Below are positions 1-9,252 of a DNA stretch of 64,000 nt, in pieces; position 1 is the stretch's first letter; each line of letters opens with the position of its first letter. Below the pieces are notes generated by a model. The model saw only the letters and a list, made by a program, of their open reading frames with translations, did no database searches and was not told the DNA's origin. The DNA is from Dokdonella_A soli (GTDB lineage: Bacteria; Pseudomonadota; Gammaproteobacteria; Xanthomonadales; Rhodanobacteraceae): assembly GCF_039523175.1 (NCBI RefSeq), contig NZ_BAAAEU010000010.1, forward strand, positions 62,001-126,000, given 5' to 3'. A program made the translations under genes and the position numbers.

Positions 1-281
1 GCCTGATCGGCATGAACGCGATCGTGCTCGACGGAGTGCTGGTCAAGAGTCACAGCATCATTGGTGCCGGAGCCGTCGTCACCCAGGGCAAGATCGTCGG
101 CGAGGGCGAACTCTGGGTCGGCAATCCGGCACGCTGTGTGCATCTGCTGTCGGCCGAGCAGATCCAGCAGGTGTACTGCCTGGCCAAGCAGTACGTGATG
201 TTGCAGGCGCGCTATCGCGACGATCTGCGTTCCGGCGCAGGCGTCAATCACGAATACGACCGGCGCGTACTCCAGGCCTGA
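1..281 (+). CDS. Gamma-carbonic-anhydrase-like hexapeptide-repeat protein (3' part)
   Basis: The gene is cut by the window's left edge and reads in frame from base 3. The visible part begins Leu-Ile-Gly-Met-Asn-Ala-Ile-Val-Leu-Asp-Gly and continues with SIIGAGAVVTQGKIV and LWVGNPARCV, the last turns of a left-handed beta-helix as in YrdA/PaaY-type gamma carbonic anhydrases. A helical tail follows, ending in a basic stretch. The metal-binding histidines of the family lie upstream and cannot be checked, so enzyme activity is not shown. It converges on dinB with 13 bases between the stop codons. Confidence 0.8.
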   Translation, partial: LIGMNAIVLDGVLVKSHSIIGAGAVVTQGKIVGEGELWVGNPARCVHLLSAEQIQQVYCLAKQYVMLQARYRDDLRSGAGVNHEYDRRVLQA

Positions 282-294
282 ACCCGCTTGCAGT

Positions 295-1359
295 TCAGGA
301 ATTGAACAACGCCGACTGCACCGGTGTGTCATCCGGATCGAAGAAGTTGGACAAGCCGACGCCGACCAGCCGGTACAGGGTCGTTGCCGGCAGATTCACC
401 TGCGTGCGCAGGTCGAGCGCGATCGTGGTCAGCTCCCCGACCGATCGCGGCGCGCTGTCCGGCGTGCGGCTGCGCGTCAGGACGCGGAATTCACGCGTCT
501 TGAGCTTGAGCACCACGGTGCGGCCGACACGCTCGGTGCGCTGCGTGGCGGCCCAGGTTTTCGCGGCGAGTTCGCGGATCATCGGTTCGGTCGCGCTGAG
601 CGGAACGTCGCTCGCGAAGGTGTCCTCGGCCGAGATCGATTGCGTCGGCCGGTCCGGTTTCACCTCGCCGCGGTCGATGCCATGGGCGAGCTCGGACAGG
701 CGCCGGCCGTAGCGGCCGAAGCGCGCCTCGAGCGCATGTACGTCGAACGCGCGCAGCTCGCCGACCATGCGGATGCCGAGCGCGGCGAGCTTGCCGTCCA
801 TGACCTTGCCGACGCCATGGATGCGCGCGACCGGCAGCGGCGCGAGGAACGCGTCGACCTCTTCCGGGCGGATCACGAACAAGCCGTCCGGTTTACGCCA
901 GTCCGAGGCGATCTTGGCCAGGAACTTCGCCGGCGCGACGCCGGCCGAGGCAGTCAGTCCGGTTTCCTCGCGGATCTGTGCGCGCAGCAGTTTCGCGATC
1001 GCGGTCGCCGAGGACAGATTCGACTTCGGCTCGGTCACGTCGAGATAGGCCTCGTCCAGCGACAGCGGTTCGACCAGGTCGGTCTGGCGCAACAGGATCC
1101 CGCGCACCTGGTTCGACACCGCTTTGTAGCGCACGAAATCCGGCGGTACGAACACCGCATCCGGACACAGGCGTTCGGCGCGCGCCGCCGGCATCGCCGA
1201 ACGCACGCCGAACGTGCGCGCCTCGTAGCTTGCCGCGCAGACCACCGAACGCGCGCCGCGCCAGGCGACCACGACCGGTCGGCCGCGCAGCGACGGATCG
1301 TCGCGCTGTTCCACCGACGCGTAGAACGCGTCCATGTCGATGTGGATGAACTTGCGCAT
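295..1359 (-). CDS. dinB: DNA polymerase IV (Y-family translesion polymerase)
   Basis: Error-prone polymerase that bypasses lesions at stalled forks. At 354 residues it has normal DinB length. Catalytic motifs are intact: HIDMDAFYASVEQ near the N-terminus carries the first metal-binding aspartate, and SLDEAYLDV near residue 100 carries the Asp-Glu pair. SYEARTFGVRSAMP is the usual fingers-domain signature. The protein ends VQSALFNS, where QSALF resembles a beta-clamp-binding motif. No LexA-like box was recognised upstream, so SOS control is not shown. Confidence 0.95.
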   Translation of the reverse strand: MRKFIHIDMDAFYASVEQRDDPSLRGRPVVVAWRGARSVVCAASYEARTFGVRSAMPAARAERLCPDAVFVPPDFVRYKAVSNQVRGILLRQTDLVEPLSLDEAYLDVTEPKSNLSSATAIAKLLRAQIREETGLTASAGVAPAKFLAKIASDWRKPDGLFVIRPEEVDAFLAPLPVARIHGVGKVMDGKLAALGIRMVGELRAFDVHALEARFGRYGRRLSELAHGIDRGEVKPDRPTQSISAEDTFASDVPLSATEPMIRELAAKTWAATQRTERVGRTVVLKLKTREFRVLTRSRTPDSAPRSVGELTTIALDLRTQVNLPATTLYRLVGVGLSNFFDPDDTPVQSALFNS

Positions 1360-1474
1360 CGCGCGGTGTGCTTCGCGTCCGGATTCGCGATGCTACTACC
1401 GGTGCCGTGTTCGCCGCGTGGGCCATTCGGTGCTAAAACGTGGAGCCATGAGCGCGCCCTGAGGGCGCTCGACC

Positions 1475-2092
1475 ATGACGCAGGCGTTCGGGGGCGCAAT
1501 GGGGAATGCAGATGACATTCGAAGCGGGACGCCGCTGATTCCGGCCGCGCCGCCGCGTTCGTCGTTCGTGAGCGTGCTCGCATGGGTGTTCATCGCGCTG
1601 TCCGCATTCACGACCCTGATCGGCGTGATGCAGAACGTGATGCTGCATCTCATGCTTCGGGGCGAGATGGGTGCGGCGATGCGCAGCGCTCCGGAACCGG
1701 CGGGCATGCCGGGGGCCGCGTCGTTTTTGATGCGGCACGTCGACTGGCTCTTCGCCGGATTCCTCATGGTGTCCACGTTGACGCTGGCCGCGGCGATCGG
1801 ATTGCTGCGACGTCACGAGTGGGCGCGCAGGGTGTTCATCGCGCTGTTGGGGCTTGGCATCGCCTGGCAGCTGGCCGGGCTGGTCATGCAGTTCCTGATG
1901 ATGCCGGCCTTCCTTGCGCCGCTCGCTCAGGCGCCGGACGGTTTCGCGAAGGATTTCCGTGCGATGACGGTCGCGATCCTGGCATTCAGTGCGATCATGG
2001 CGCTTGGGTTCTGCGTGCTGTTCGGCTGGCTCATCAAGCGCCTGATGTCGACCGCGGTGCGTGCCGAGTTCGCGTCGACCGACCCCCGTTGA
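1475..2092 (+). CDS. Four-helix inner-membrane protein of unknown function
   Basis: A 205-residue protein with about four hydrophobic segments: near 33-55, 92-112, 120-145 and 165-190. No family was recognised. The start shown has GAGGG eleven bases upstream; an in-frame ATG at 1499, after a G-rich stretch, is the alternative. A small hairpin (GCGCCC/GGGCGC) overlaps the ribosome-binding site, and a four-codon ORF (Met-Ser-Ala-Pro-stop) begins at 1448. This could affect initiation, but that is speculative. The gene is divergent from dinB. Confidence 0.6.
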   Translation: MTQAFGGAMGNADDIRSGTPLIPAAPPRSSFVSVLAWVFIALSAFTTLIGVMQNVMLHLMLRGEMGAAMRSAPEPAGMPGAASFLMRHVDWLFAGFLMVSTLTLAAAIGLLRRHEWARRVFIALLGLGIAWQLAGLVMQFLMMPAFLAPLAQAPDGFAKDFRAMTVAILAFSAIMALGFCVLFGWLIKRLMSTAVRAEFASTDPR

Positions 2093-2196
2093 TCGAAAAC
2101 CGCCGCGCTGATTTCCTACACGACGGCGGTCGTGTTCGCGATGGTTCCAAAGTGCAGTGCTGACGATGATGGCCTCCCCATCACCGGAGACACGTC

Positions 2197-2781
2197 ATGC
2201 GCCGGCTCAGTGGACGACGGATTGAATGGCTTGGCAGCATCGTTCTGCTGGCGACGCTCGGCATCGCACACGGCGCGCACACCGCGTCGGTCTACAAATG
2301 CCGTGACGGGGCGGGTCATGTCGCGTATCAGGATCATGCCTGCGCCGGCGCGCAGCAGGAGTCGCAGATCGAACTCGCGCAGGCGCCTGCGCCGGCGAAG
2401 TCGCCGGAGTACAGGGTGGCCACCGACACGAAGCCCGCGCGCGCTGTCGCGACGCGCGGATCGCGACGCAGTGGCGCCCGCGCGACCGAAGCGATGTCCT
2501 ACGAATGTCGCGCCGACAACGGCGAGGTCTTCTACCGGCATTCGGCGTGCCCGAAATCAATTCCCGTCGACGCGTCGCACGGCGCCGCTCCGCGACGAGG
2601 CCATGGCAAGTCGCAACGCGGCAAGACGTCGGCTGCGGTTTCAGCCGTTTCGCTGCCGCGTTCCGAAGTGTGCAAGCGGCTCGCGGCCGGCGGCTCGATC
2701 GGGCGTGCCGGGCACGCGCGCGACGAGCGCGTGTCGACCTACGAGCGCAACGCGGGTCGTGATCCATGCCGGCGCTCGTGA
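2197..2781 (+). CDS. Exported DUF4124-like protein with two cysteine motifs
   Basis: A 194-residue protein with an N-terminal signal sequence ending near AHGAHTA. After it, SVYKCRDGAGHVAYQDHAC is a typical DUF4124-type motif (aromatic-Lys-Cys-x-Asp then a Tyr-Gln pair and Cys). A second, weaker version, YECRADNGEVFYRHSAC, follows near residue 108. Paired cysteines suggest disulfides in the periplasm. The linker and C-terminus are basic and low in complexity. CGGAGAC lies just upstream of the ATG. Function is unknown for the family. Confidence 0.65.
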   Translation: MRRLSGRRIEWLGSIVLLATLGIAHGAHTASVYKCRDGAGHVAYQDHACAGAQQESQIELAQAPAPAKSPEYRVATDTKPARAVATRGSRRSGARATEAMSYECRADNGEVFYRHSACPKSIPVDASHGAAPRRGHGKSQRGKTSAAVSAVSLPRSEVCKRLAAGGSIGRAGHARDERVSTYERNAGRDPCRRS

Positions 2782-2832
2782 TGGCTTCGCCGTGCGGGTA
2801 GGATGGACGTCTGTTCGTCGAGGAACGATCCG

Positions 2833-3555
2833 ATGTCCGTCCGCAATCGAGTGATTTCGTTCGCGCTGCTCGCAGTGAGCGCGCTGGCCGCATGTTCGCA
2901 ACAGCAGGCTCCCGCGCCCGCATCGGCACCGGCTGCGGCGCCGGTCGCGGATGCGCAAATGACCAAGGCGCTCGATCTCTACCGCAAGTTGCTGCAGGAG
3001 AAGTCCTGGGAGCTCGCCGCGCCGATCGGCAAGGAGATTGTCGAGAAATACCCGGCCAGCCCGGCGGCGAAGGAGGTGCAGGAAACCCTGTCCGATGCCA
3101 CCGCGAAGGCGACCGCGATCACCACGCATCGGCGCCTGGAGCGGTTGTGGATCTACCAGTCCGGCAAGGAGTCCGGCGGTGACCAGAACACCGCATCGAT
3201 CTACAGCGGCGACGCGGCGGACAGCGATCGCGTGCGCCTGATCCTGCGCCGCCATTCCGCGTGGGGCCAGAGCGCGTATCTGTTCGGCAGCGGCAAGGGC
3301 TTCGAATGCCGTGGCACCTGCAGTCTCGCGGCGCGCTTCGACGACCAGCCACCGACGAAGATCAAGGCCTATCTGCCGCCGACCGGCGAGCCGGCGCTGT
3401 TCATCAGCGACGACAAGGCGTTCATTGCCCGACTCGGCGCCACGCAGAAAATCAGCATCGACGTGACCGAGAAGGGCAAGGGCACACGCACGCTGGTGTT
3501 CGAGGTCGGCGGCTTCGATCCGGGCAAGTTCCCGCCGCTGGCGAAGAAGAGGTGA
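2833..3555 (+). CDS. Putative lipoprotein of unknown function
   Basis: A 240-residue protein. The chosen ATG is ten codons inside the longest ORF because it directly begins a signal peptide, MSVRNRVISFALLAVSALAAC, whose ALAAC matches a lipobox with a lipidated cysteine. An Ala/Pro-rich spacer, a helical segment (about 35-85) and a beta-rich C-terminal domain follow. ECRGTC near residue 150 could be a disulfide or metal pair. It is followed after 7 bases by the DUF1801 gene, so the two may be cotranscribed. Confidence 0.65.
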   Translation: MSVRNRVISFALLAVSALAACSQQQAPAPASAPAAAPVADAQMTKALDLYRKLLQEKSWELAAPIGKEIVEKYPASPAAKEVQETLSDATAKATAITTHRRLERLWIYQSGKESGGDQNTASIYSGDAADSDRVRLILRRHSAWGQSAYLFGSGKGFECRGTCSLAARFDDQPPTKIKAYLPPTGEPALFISDDKAFIARLGATQKISIDVTEKGKGTRTLVFEVGGFDPGKFPPLAKKR

Positions 3556-3562
3556 CGCAACA

Positions 3563-4015
3563 ATGCCGAGCAGTGCCGCAAGCAACGCAGAGGCCTACCT
3601 GCAAACCTTGCCGGCGGAACGGCGTGCGGTCGCAGCCGCGCTGCGCGAACTGATCCGGAAACATCTGCCCGATGGATATGTCGAGGCGATGAACTGGGGC
3701 ATGCCGAGCTACGAGGTGCCGCTCGCGCGCTATCCCGCGACCTACAACGGCCAGCCGCTGAACTACGTAGCGTTCGCCGCGCAGAAGAACGCTTATTCGT
3801 TGTACTTGAGCGGCATCGCAATGGACGTTGCGAAGGAGTCCGCACTGCGCAAGGCGTTCGCCGACGCGGGCAAGAAACTCGACATGGGCAAGGCCTGCGT
3901 GCGCTTCAGGACGCTCGACGATCTTCCGCTGGCTGCGATCGGGCAGCTGATCGCGAGTACGCCGGTCGAGGAGTTCATCGCCTGCTACGAGCGGAGCCGC
4001 GCTGGTTTTCGCTAG
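3563..4015 (+). CDS. DUF1801-domain protein
   Basis: A 150-residue cytoplasmic protein of the DUF1801/YdhG-like fold. The N-terminus resembles AEAYLQTLPAERRAVAAALRELI, typical of this family, and the core includes YVEAMNWGMPSYEV and LNYVAFAAQKNAYSLYL. AGAGGTGA, a strong ribosome-binding site, overlaps the stop codon of the lipoprotein gene upstream, which suggests translational coupling. The stop overlaps the stop of the opposite-strand gene in a CTAG. The family has no settled biochemical role. Confidence 0.75.
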   Translation: MPSSAASNAEAYLQTLPAERRAVAAALRELIRKHLPDGYVEAMNWGMPSYEVPLARYPATYNGQPLNYVAFAAQKNAYSLYLSGIAMDVAKESALRKAFADAGKKLDMGKACVRFRTLDDLPLAAIGQLIASTPVEEFIACYERSRAGFR

Positions 4016-4230
4016 ATCGCATCGGGATCATGCGCTTCGAGGGTAACGCCGGTCGCTACGATCTCGTAGCGGCGTTTCGAGAGCACACGCAGCTCGCTGC
4101 CGTCGGCGAGACAGATCTTGACGAGCCGTTCGATATGTGCGTTCGAATGGCTCGCCGGCTCGACGTAGACGTGGACCTCGTAATCTTTTCCGTCGCTGCC
4201 GCGCGCGTGGTACAGATTCTTGAGGACCAT
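4012..4230 (-). CDS. Small conserved-looking hypothetical protein (72 aa)
   Basis: The open frame extends further upstream, but the ATG at 4230 is preceded at normal spacing by GGCGGGAG and starts a compact protein, MVLKNLYHARGSDGKDYEVH. The upstream extension is Gly/Pro-rich and looks non-coding. The sequence suggests a small beta-sheet protein (EVHVYVEP, ELRVLSKRRYEIVATGV). No family is recognised. It is convergent with, and overlaps by 4 bases, the DUF1801 gene. Confidence 0.5.
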   Translation of the reverse strand: MVLKNLYHARGSDGKDYEVHVYVEPASHSNAHIERLVKICLADGSELRVLSKRRYEIVATGVTLEAHDPDAI

Positions 4231-4397
4231 GGCTCCCGCCTTGTGGGACTCCGGGCCAAGCCCGGGCGCCCCGAGGATGCCGGCCGGCGCCTGAATGATT
4301 TTGCCGTGAATGCCGGTTTCCGGCACGGCGGGCGTAGACTGCACGCAACTTGCGGTCGCGTCACGCGACGGTGTCCACCCTCGACGGAGATCTCCCG

Positions 4398-4946
4398 ATG
4401 AAACGCATTGCCTTTGTCCTTGCGCTGCTCCTCGCGCTGCTTGCGATACCGGTGTTCGCGGCGTCGGATGCCGTCGAGAACGGCCCGACGGTCGGCCAGG
4501 CCGCGCCGGATTTCCATCTGCAGGACCAGAAAGGCGCCTGGCACACGCTGGCCGAGCAACGCGGCAAGTGGATCGTGCTCTACTTCTATCCGAAGGACTT
4601 CACGCCCGGCTGCACGACCGAGGTCTGCACGTTCCGCGACGACATCATCGCGCTGCGCAAGGCCGGTGCGGACGTGTTCGGGGTCAGCCTCGACGACGTG
4701 AAATCGCACGCCGAGTTCGCCGAGAAGTACCACGTCCCGTTCCGCCTGCTGTCGGATGCGGACCAGTCGGTCGCGAAGAATTACGGCGTACTGACTTCCA
4801 AAATGGGCATGAGCTACGCGCGCCGCGAAACCTTCCTGGTCGATCCGCAGGGCAACGTCGCCAAGCGCTACAAGGACGTCGACCCGAAGGAGAATTCCAA
4901 GCAGGTGCTGGCCGATCTTGCCTCGCTCAAGAAGGCGCAGGGTTGA
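4398..4946 (+). CDS. Exported peroxiredoxin (AhpC/TSA, Bcp/PrxQ type)
   Basis: Thiol peroxidase that reduces H2O2 and organic peroxides. The start is placed at the ATG that begins a signal peptide (MKRIAFVLALLLALLAIPVFA); ACGGAGA lies before it. The mature protein has VGQAAPDFHLQD and FYPKDFTPGCTTEVCTFRDD, in which the first Cys is peroxidatic and the second, five residues on, is the PrxQ/Bcp resolving Cys. Bcp itself is cytoplasmic, so the signal peptide points to a periplasmic version. Length (182 aa) fits. Confidence 0.88.
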   Translation: MKRIAFVLALLLALLAIPVFAASDAVENGPTVGQAAPDFHLQDQKGAWHTLAEQRGKWIVLYFYPKDFTPGCTTEVCTFRDDIIALRKAGADVFGVSLDDVKSHAEFAEKYHVPFRLLSDADQSVAKNYGVLTSKMGMSYARRETFLVDPQGNVAKRYKDVDPKENSKQVLADLASLKKAQG

Positions 4947-5029
4947 GCAGGGAAGCATCGGCGCGCCAGGCGGTGTCCGCGCAGCGGTTGCGCGGCGCGG
5001 ACGCTGCCGGTCCGCAGGCGCAGGAAACG

Positions 5030-5602
5030 ATGACTGCGCGTGCGGCGCGCGTATCGAGCTTTCCGCCGCAGGTCGGCGCGGACTGCCGCGTTCTGATGCT
5101 CGGCACCGTGCCGAGCCTGCGCTCGCTCGCGATGCGCCAGTCCTACGCGCATCCGCACAACCTGTTCTGGCCGTTCATGGGTGAGCTGTTCGACGCCGGC
5201 CCGGAGTTGCCATACGCCGAACGTATTGCGCGCCTGCATGCGGTTGGGATCGGCATCTGGGATGTGCTCAGAGACTGCGAGCGCTCCGGCAGTCTGGACA
5301 GCAGCATTCGCGTCGGCAGTGAAATCGCGAACGACATCCCGGGGCTGCTCGACGCCCATCCTACGATCACGGCGATCGCCCTCAATGGTGCGAAGGCACA
5401 GCAGGTGTTCGCGCGCCGCATTGCGCCGCGAATCGAAACGCAGGCGGCGCTGCGTGTCGAGATTCTCGCGCTGCCATCGACGAGTCCGGCGAACGCATCG
5501 ATTCCGCGCGCAGCCAAGCTGGAGCGCTGGCGGGCCGTGCTGCGCTGGACGAAGCCATGTGCTGTGAACGCACCAGCAGGGCGGGACGGCCGGGCGCGAT
5601 AA
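5030..5602 (+). CDS. DNA-deoxyinosine glycosylase (UDG superfamily, family 6)
   Basis: Base-excision repair enzyme expected to remove hypoxanthine from DNA. The start at MTARAARVSSFPP gives 190 residues, near family size; the longer frame upstream overlaps the peroxiredoxin gene and is rejected. LMLGTVPSLRSLAMRQSYAHPHNLFWPFM is split here as two blocks: LGTVPSLRSLAMRQ, then YAHPHNLFWPFM, which matches the family 6 pattern. LPSTSPANAS near the C-terminus is the second conserved motif. It is 83 bases from the peroxiredoxin gene on the same strand. Confidence 0.85.
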   Translation: MTARAARVSSFPPQVGADCRVLMLGTVPSLRSLAMRQSYAHPHNLFWPFMGELFDAGPELPYAERIARLHAVGIGIWDVLRDCERSGSLDSSIRVGSEIANDIPGLLDAHPTITAIALNGAKAQQVFARRIAPRIETQAALRVEILALPSTSPANASIPRAAKLERWRAVLRWTKPCAVNAPAGRDGRAR

Positions 5603-5683
5603 CCCCGATGATACAAAAGTCCGGTTGCGTTCAGCTTGTCGCGCCGACAGTACTTCCCCCAACAACAACGATGGGAGGCTGGC

Positions 5684-6148
5684 ATGAAACATCGCTATCT
5701 GGCGGGTTTGGGTATCGCATCTGTCCTGGCATTGAGCATGGGCCTGCCGAGCGCGGCACAGGCTGCCGAGGCGAATCTCGACTGCAAGCTCAGGTTCTCG
5801 TTGACCGGCTGGGCGGCCATCTACAAGCGCGCCGAAGGACACGGCGTGGTGACCTGCGAGAACGGCAAGTCGATGCGCGTGAATATCCGCGCCAAGGGCG
5901 GCGGCCTGACCGTCGGCAAGTCGCACATCGACAACGGCACCGGCAGGTTCACCGATGTGCACAGCATCGAGGACGTGCTCGGCACCTATGCGCAGGGCGA
6001 AGCCAGCATCGGCGCAGTCAAGTCCGGCACCGCACAGGTGCTGACCAAGGGCACGGTATCGCTCGCGCTGGCCGGTGCCGGCGAGGGCGTCGATATCGGC
6101 ATCAGTTTCGGCGGCTTCACGATCAGCCGAGCCGGCAAGTCGAAATAA
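5684..6148 (+). CDS. Exported protein of unknown function
   Basis: A 154-residue protein with a clear signal peptide (MKHRYLAGLGIASVLALSM, cleavage near AQAAE). The start 16 codons into the frame is chosen for this reason and for the GGGAGG just upstream. The mature part is glycine-rich and beta-strand-like, with two cysteines (LDCKLRF, VVTCENG) that could form a disulfide. Similar proteins are, from memory, common in Xanthomonadales, but no function is known. Confidence 0.65.
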   Translation: MKHRYLAGLGIASVLALSMGLPSAAQAAEANLDCKLRFSLTGWAAIYKRAEGHGVVTCENGKSMRVNIRAKGGGLTVGKSHIDNGTGRFTDVHSIEDVLGTYAQGEASIGAVKSGTAQVLTKGTVSLALAGAGEGVDIGISFGGFTISRAGKSK

Positions 6149-6276
6149 GCTCGGCAGCTTCCAGCGGGCCGCGGCCGTGCAGGCCGCGGCCCCGTTACTT
6201 TTTGGACATTGACGCGGCGCCCTCCGATGCATGACGCTGCCGGCCTGTGCCGTCATCTGTCCATCAGGGGAGCAAC

Positions 6277-7629
6277 ATGAAGCATGTCCTGCGCGGCTTT
6301 GCCGTGGTCATCCTGTTGCTTGTTGCAGTCGCCTTTGTGCATGCAGAGGCCCCATCCGCGCGCGACCTGCCGCCGGGCCTGCAGATTCCCGACGCCGCCC
6401 GACCAGGGCCGAACTTCGATGTGGACCGCGCGACCGAGGCCTACCTGAACCTGCTCTCGCCCGAGCAGCGAGCCTCGTCGAACGCGTATTTCGAGGGTGG
6501 CTATTGGCTGCAGCTGTGGGGCCTTCTGTATGGCCTCGTCGTCGCAACGGTCTTGCTGCGCGCGGGCATTTCCCAACGCCTACGCGATATCGGCGAACGC
6601 TTCAGTCAACGGCCATGGCTGCAGACGATGATCTATGCGCTGCTGTGGGTGCTCGTCGCCTTCGTGCTCGGCCTGCCGCTCTCGATCTACGCGGATTTCG
6701 TGCGCGAACACCAATACGGTCTGGCGACGCAGACCTTCGGCGGCTGGTTCGGCGATCAGCTCAAGGGTCTCATGGTCAGCGCGATCCTGGTGCCACCGCT
6801 GCTCGCGCTGCTGTACGCGGCAGTGCGCCGCGCCGGTGCTCGCTGGTGGATCTGGGCCGGCAGCGGTGCGTTCGTCGTGATCCTGTTCCTGATGATGCTC
6901 GCGCCGGTGTTCGTCGAACCGCTGTTCAATGACTACAAGCCGCTGCGTGAGGGCGCCGTACACGATGCGGTGCTGTCGATGGCGCGCGCGAACCAGATCC
7001 CGACCACCAATGTCGTCGAGTTCGATGCGTCGCGGCAGACCACGCGGATCAGCGCGAACGTGGCCGGCTTCCTCGGCACCACCCGCGTCGCGCTGAACGA
7101 CAATCTGTTGAACAAGACCTCATTGCCCGAAATCAAGGCGGTGATGGGCCATGAGATGGGCCACTACGTGCTCAACCACGGCCTGCGCGGAACGGTCTAT
7201 CTCACGCTCGTGCTGGTGTTCGGATTCTGGGTCGTGCACCGCGTGTTCGACGCGTTGCTCGCGCGCTGGGGTGGAGGTCTCGGCCTGCGCGGGCGTGGCG
7301 ATCCCGCGGCCTTGCCGCTGGCGATCGCGATCCTGTCGGTGTTCTTCTTCCTGGCCACGCCGCTGACCAATTCGATTGTGCGCCAGATGGAAGCAGAAGC
7401 CGATGCGTTCGGCCTCAACGCCGCGCGCGAGCCCAACGGCTTCGCGATGTCCGCCATGCGCCTGTCCGCGTATCGCAAGATCCGGCCCGGTCCGCTCGAG
7501 GAGACGTTCTTCTACGACCATCCGAGTGGCTATCAACGCGTGCACGCCTCGATGCTCTGGCTCAAGGAGAACCAGGACAACGCGACCGCCAACGCGCCGC
7601 TGCCATCCGTCGCGCCGGCGGCAAAGTAG
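6277..7629 (+). CDS. M48-family zinc metallopeptidase (Ste24/CAAX protease type)
   Basis: Membrane-embedded zinc protease related to Ste24 endopeptidase. The 450-residue product has an N-terminal hydrophobic segment, several more membrane helices and the zinc motif in GHEMGHYVLNH at about residues 292-302. A downstream glutamate that could complete the site lies in MEAEADAFGLNAAREPN, typical of M48A. The start at MKHVLRGFAVV follows GGGGAG. In bacteria the natural substrates are mostly unknown. Confidence 0.88.
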   Translation: MKHVLRGFAVVILLLVAVAFVHAEAPSARDLPPGLQIPDAARPGPNFDVDRATEAYLNLLSPEQRASSNAYFEGGYWLQLWGLLYGLVVATVLLRAGISQRLRDIGERFSQRPWLQTMIYALLWVLVAFVLGLPLSIYADFVREHQYGLATQTFGGWFGDQLKGLMVSAILVPPLLALLYAAVRRAGARWWIWAGSGAFVVILFLMMLAPVFVEPLFNDYKPLREGAVHDAVLSMARANQIPTTNVVEFDASRQTTRISANVAGFLGTTRVALNDNLLNKTSLPEIKAVMGHEMGHYVLNHGLRGTVYLTLVLVFGFWVVHRVFDALLARWGGGLGLRGRGDPAALPLAIAILSVFFFLATPLTNSIVRQMEAEADAFGLNAAREPNGFAMSAMRLSAYRKIRPGPLEETFFYDHPSGYQRVHASMLWLKENQDNATANAPLPSVAPAAK

Positions 7630-7723
7630 ACGTTCGCGATGCGGCGGCGCGTGACCTGCGACCGCCGCGCACGCGTATGATGCCGGCTTCGTCGGGCCGG
7701 CGCCCGGAAGCGGAGTCAACGTG

Positions 7724-8296
7724 ATGCTACGTATCGTCCTGGCCGCCATCCTCGGCGGCTTCCTGATGTTCGTCTGGGGCGCGGTTACGCACATCGTGCT
7801 GCCGTTCGATCGCGACGCGCTGAAGCCGATCCCGAACGAGGCTGCCGTGCTGTCCACGCTCGGCAGCAACCTCGCCGAGCCGGGCATGTATGCGTTCCCG
7901 TGGATCGACATGAGCGGCAAGGTTCCGGCCGACCAGCAGCAGGCCTGGCGGCAGAAGCTGGCCGGTGGTCCATCAGGACTGCTGGTCTACCGTCCCAACA
8001 GCGGCGAGGCGATGTCGCCGCGCCAGCTCGTCAGCCAGTTCTTCGCCAGCGTGCTCACCGCGTTGTTCGGCGCACTGATCCTCGTGCAACTCGGCGGCGG
8101 TTTCGGTCGCCGCGTGGCCTCGATGGTCGTGATCGGCATCGCGGCGTGGCTGTCGGTCTCGGTTCCGCAATGGATCTGGTACGGCTTCTCGACACCGTTC
8201 CTGACCGGCGACTTCGTCGACCAGTTCGGCGGCTGGCTGCTCGCCGGCATTGGCATGGCGACGCTGCTGAAGCCGCGACGCGTGCGCTCGTTCTGA
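7724..8296 (+). CDS. Membrane protein of unknown function
   Basis: A 190-residue protein with an N-terminal transmembrane helix (MLRIVLAAILGGFLMFVWGA) and three more hydrophobic segments in the C-terminal half, around a soluble loop at about 30-105. A GTG lies directly before the chosen ATG, so either could be used; CGGAG is at proper distance. No family is recognised. It sits 94 bases after the M48 protease on the same strand. Confidence 0.6.
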   Translation: MLRIVLAAILGGFLMFVWGAVTHIVLPFDRDALKPIPNEAAVLSTLGSNLAEPGMYAFPWIDMSGKVPADQQQAWRQKLAGGPSGLLVYRPNSGEAMSPRQLVSQFFASVLTALFGALILVQLGGGFGRRVASMVVIGIAAWLSVSVPQWIWYGFSTPFLTGDFVDQFGGWLLAGIGMATLLKPRRVRSF

Positions 8297-8434
8297 GCCT
8301 GCGCCACCGAACGTTGCAGTTCCGCCGTCGCCGACGGCGGCTTCCAGCGTAGGATGCGCTCGCCGAGGCGGTGCGCCGGTCTCGTGTTGCGCCGTTCCGG
8401 TATTCATCCGCACGCCAACTACGGGAGGTAGATC

Positions 8435-9139
8435 ATGTCCATCGGCAAACGTCTGGGCGCCGAGTTCTTCGGCACGTTCTGGCTGGTCATCGGTGGTTGC
8501 GGCAGCGCGGTGCTGGCCGCGGCTTTCCCGAGCCTCGGTATCGGCTTCATGGGTGTCGCGCTCGCGTTCGGCCTGACCGTGCTGACGATGGCGTATGCGG
8601 TCGGGCATATCTCGGGAGGGCATTTCAATCCGGCGGTGTCGGTCGGTCTCGTCGCCGGCGGACGATTTCCGGTGGGCGACCTGCTTCCATACATCGTCGC
8701 GCAGGTGGTCGGTGCACTCGCCGCGGGCGGCGTGCTGTACCTGATCGCGAGCGGCAAGACCGGCTTTGACGCGGCCGGCGGCTTCGCCTCGAACGGCTAC
8801 GGCGAGCATTCGCCGGGCGGCTACTCGCTGCAGGCCGCGCTGGTCTGCGAGATCGTGATGACGTTCTTCTTCGTGTTCATCATCATGGGCGCGACCGACG
8901 GCCGCGCGCCGGGCGGCTTCGCGCCGATCGCGATCGGCCTCGCGTTGACCCTGATCCACCTGATCAGCATTCCGGTCACCAACACGTCGGTGAATCCGGC
9001 CCGTTCGACCGGCGTCGCGTTCTTCGCCGGCGGCCTCGCGGTCTCACAGCTCTGGCTGTTCTGGGTCGCGCCGATCATCGGCGGCGCGCTCGGCGGCGGT
9101 GTCTATCACGCGTTGTTCGAGGACCCGGCGAAGCGTTGA
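8435..9139 (+). CDS. aqpZ: Aquaporin Z (water channel)
   Basis: Six-helix major intrinsic protein carrying water across the inner membrane. Both NPA pore motifs are present (HFNPAVSVG near residue 66 and SVNPARSTG near 190). The latter is followed in the AqpZ manner by GVAFFAGG, with the arginine of the selectivity filter after NPA. At 234 residues it has the expected length. GGGAGG precedes the ATG. The gene stands alone, with about 110-140 non-coding bases on either side. Confidence 0.95.
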   Translation: MSIGKRLGAEFFGTFWLVIGGCGSAVLAAAFPSLGIGFMGVALAFGLTVLTMAYAVGHISGGHFNPAVSVGLVAGGRFPVGDLLPYIVAQVVGALAAGGVLYLIASGKTGFDAAGGFASNGYGEHSPGGYSLQAALVCEIVMTFFFVFIIMGATDGRAPGGFAPIAIGLALTLIHLISIPVTNTSVNPARSTGVAFFAGGLAVSQLWLFWVAPIIGGALGGGVYHALFEDPAKR

Positions 9140-9252
9140 CGTCGCTTCCGGTTCAGCGGCGAGACGGGCCCGGAGTCAACCGGAGCCCGTCTGCCGCGTT
9201 CCTGCCTGCAATCCCGGCGGCATCCCGCTGCCGGCGTTGCAGGAGACTTTCG

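Noticed and set aside
4310..5029. Long N-terminal extension of the DNA glycosylase
   Set aside because: It overlaps the peroxiredoxin gene in another frame and is Arg-rich; the conserved protein starts at 5030.
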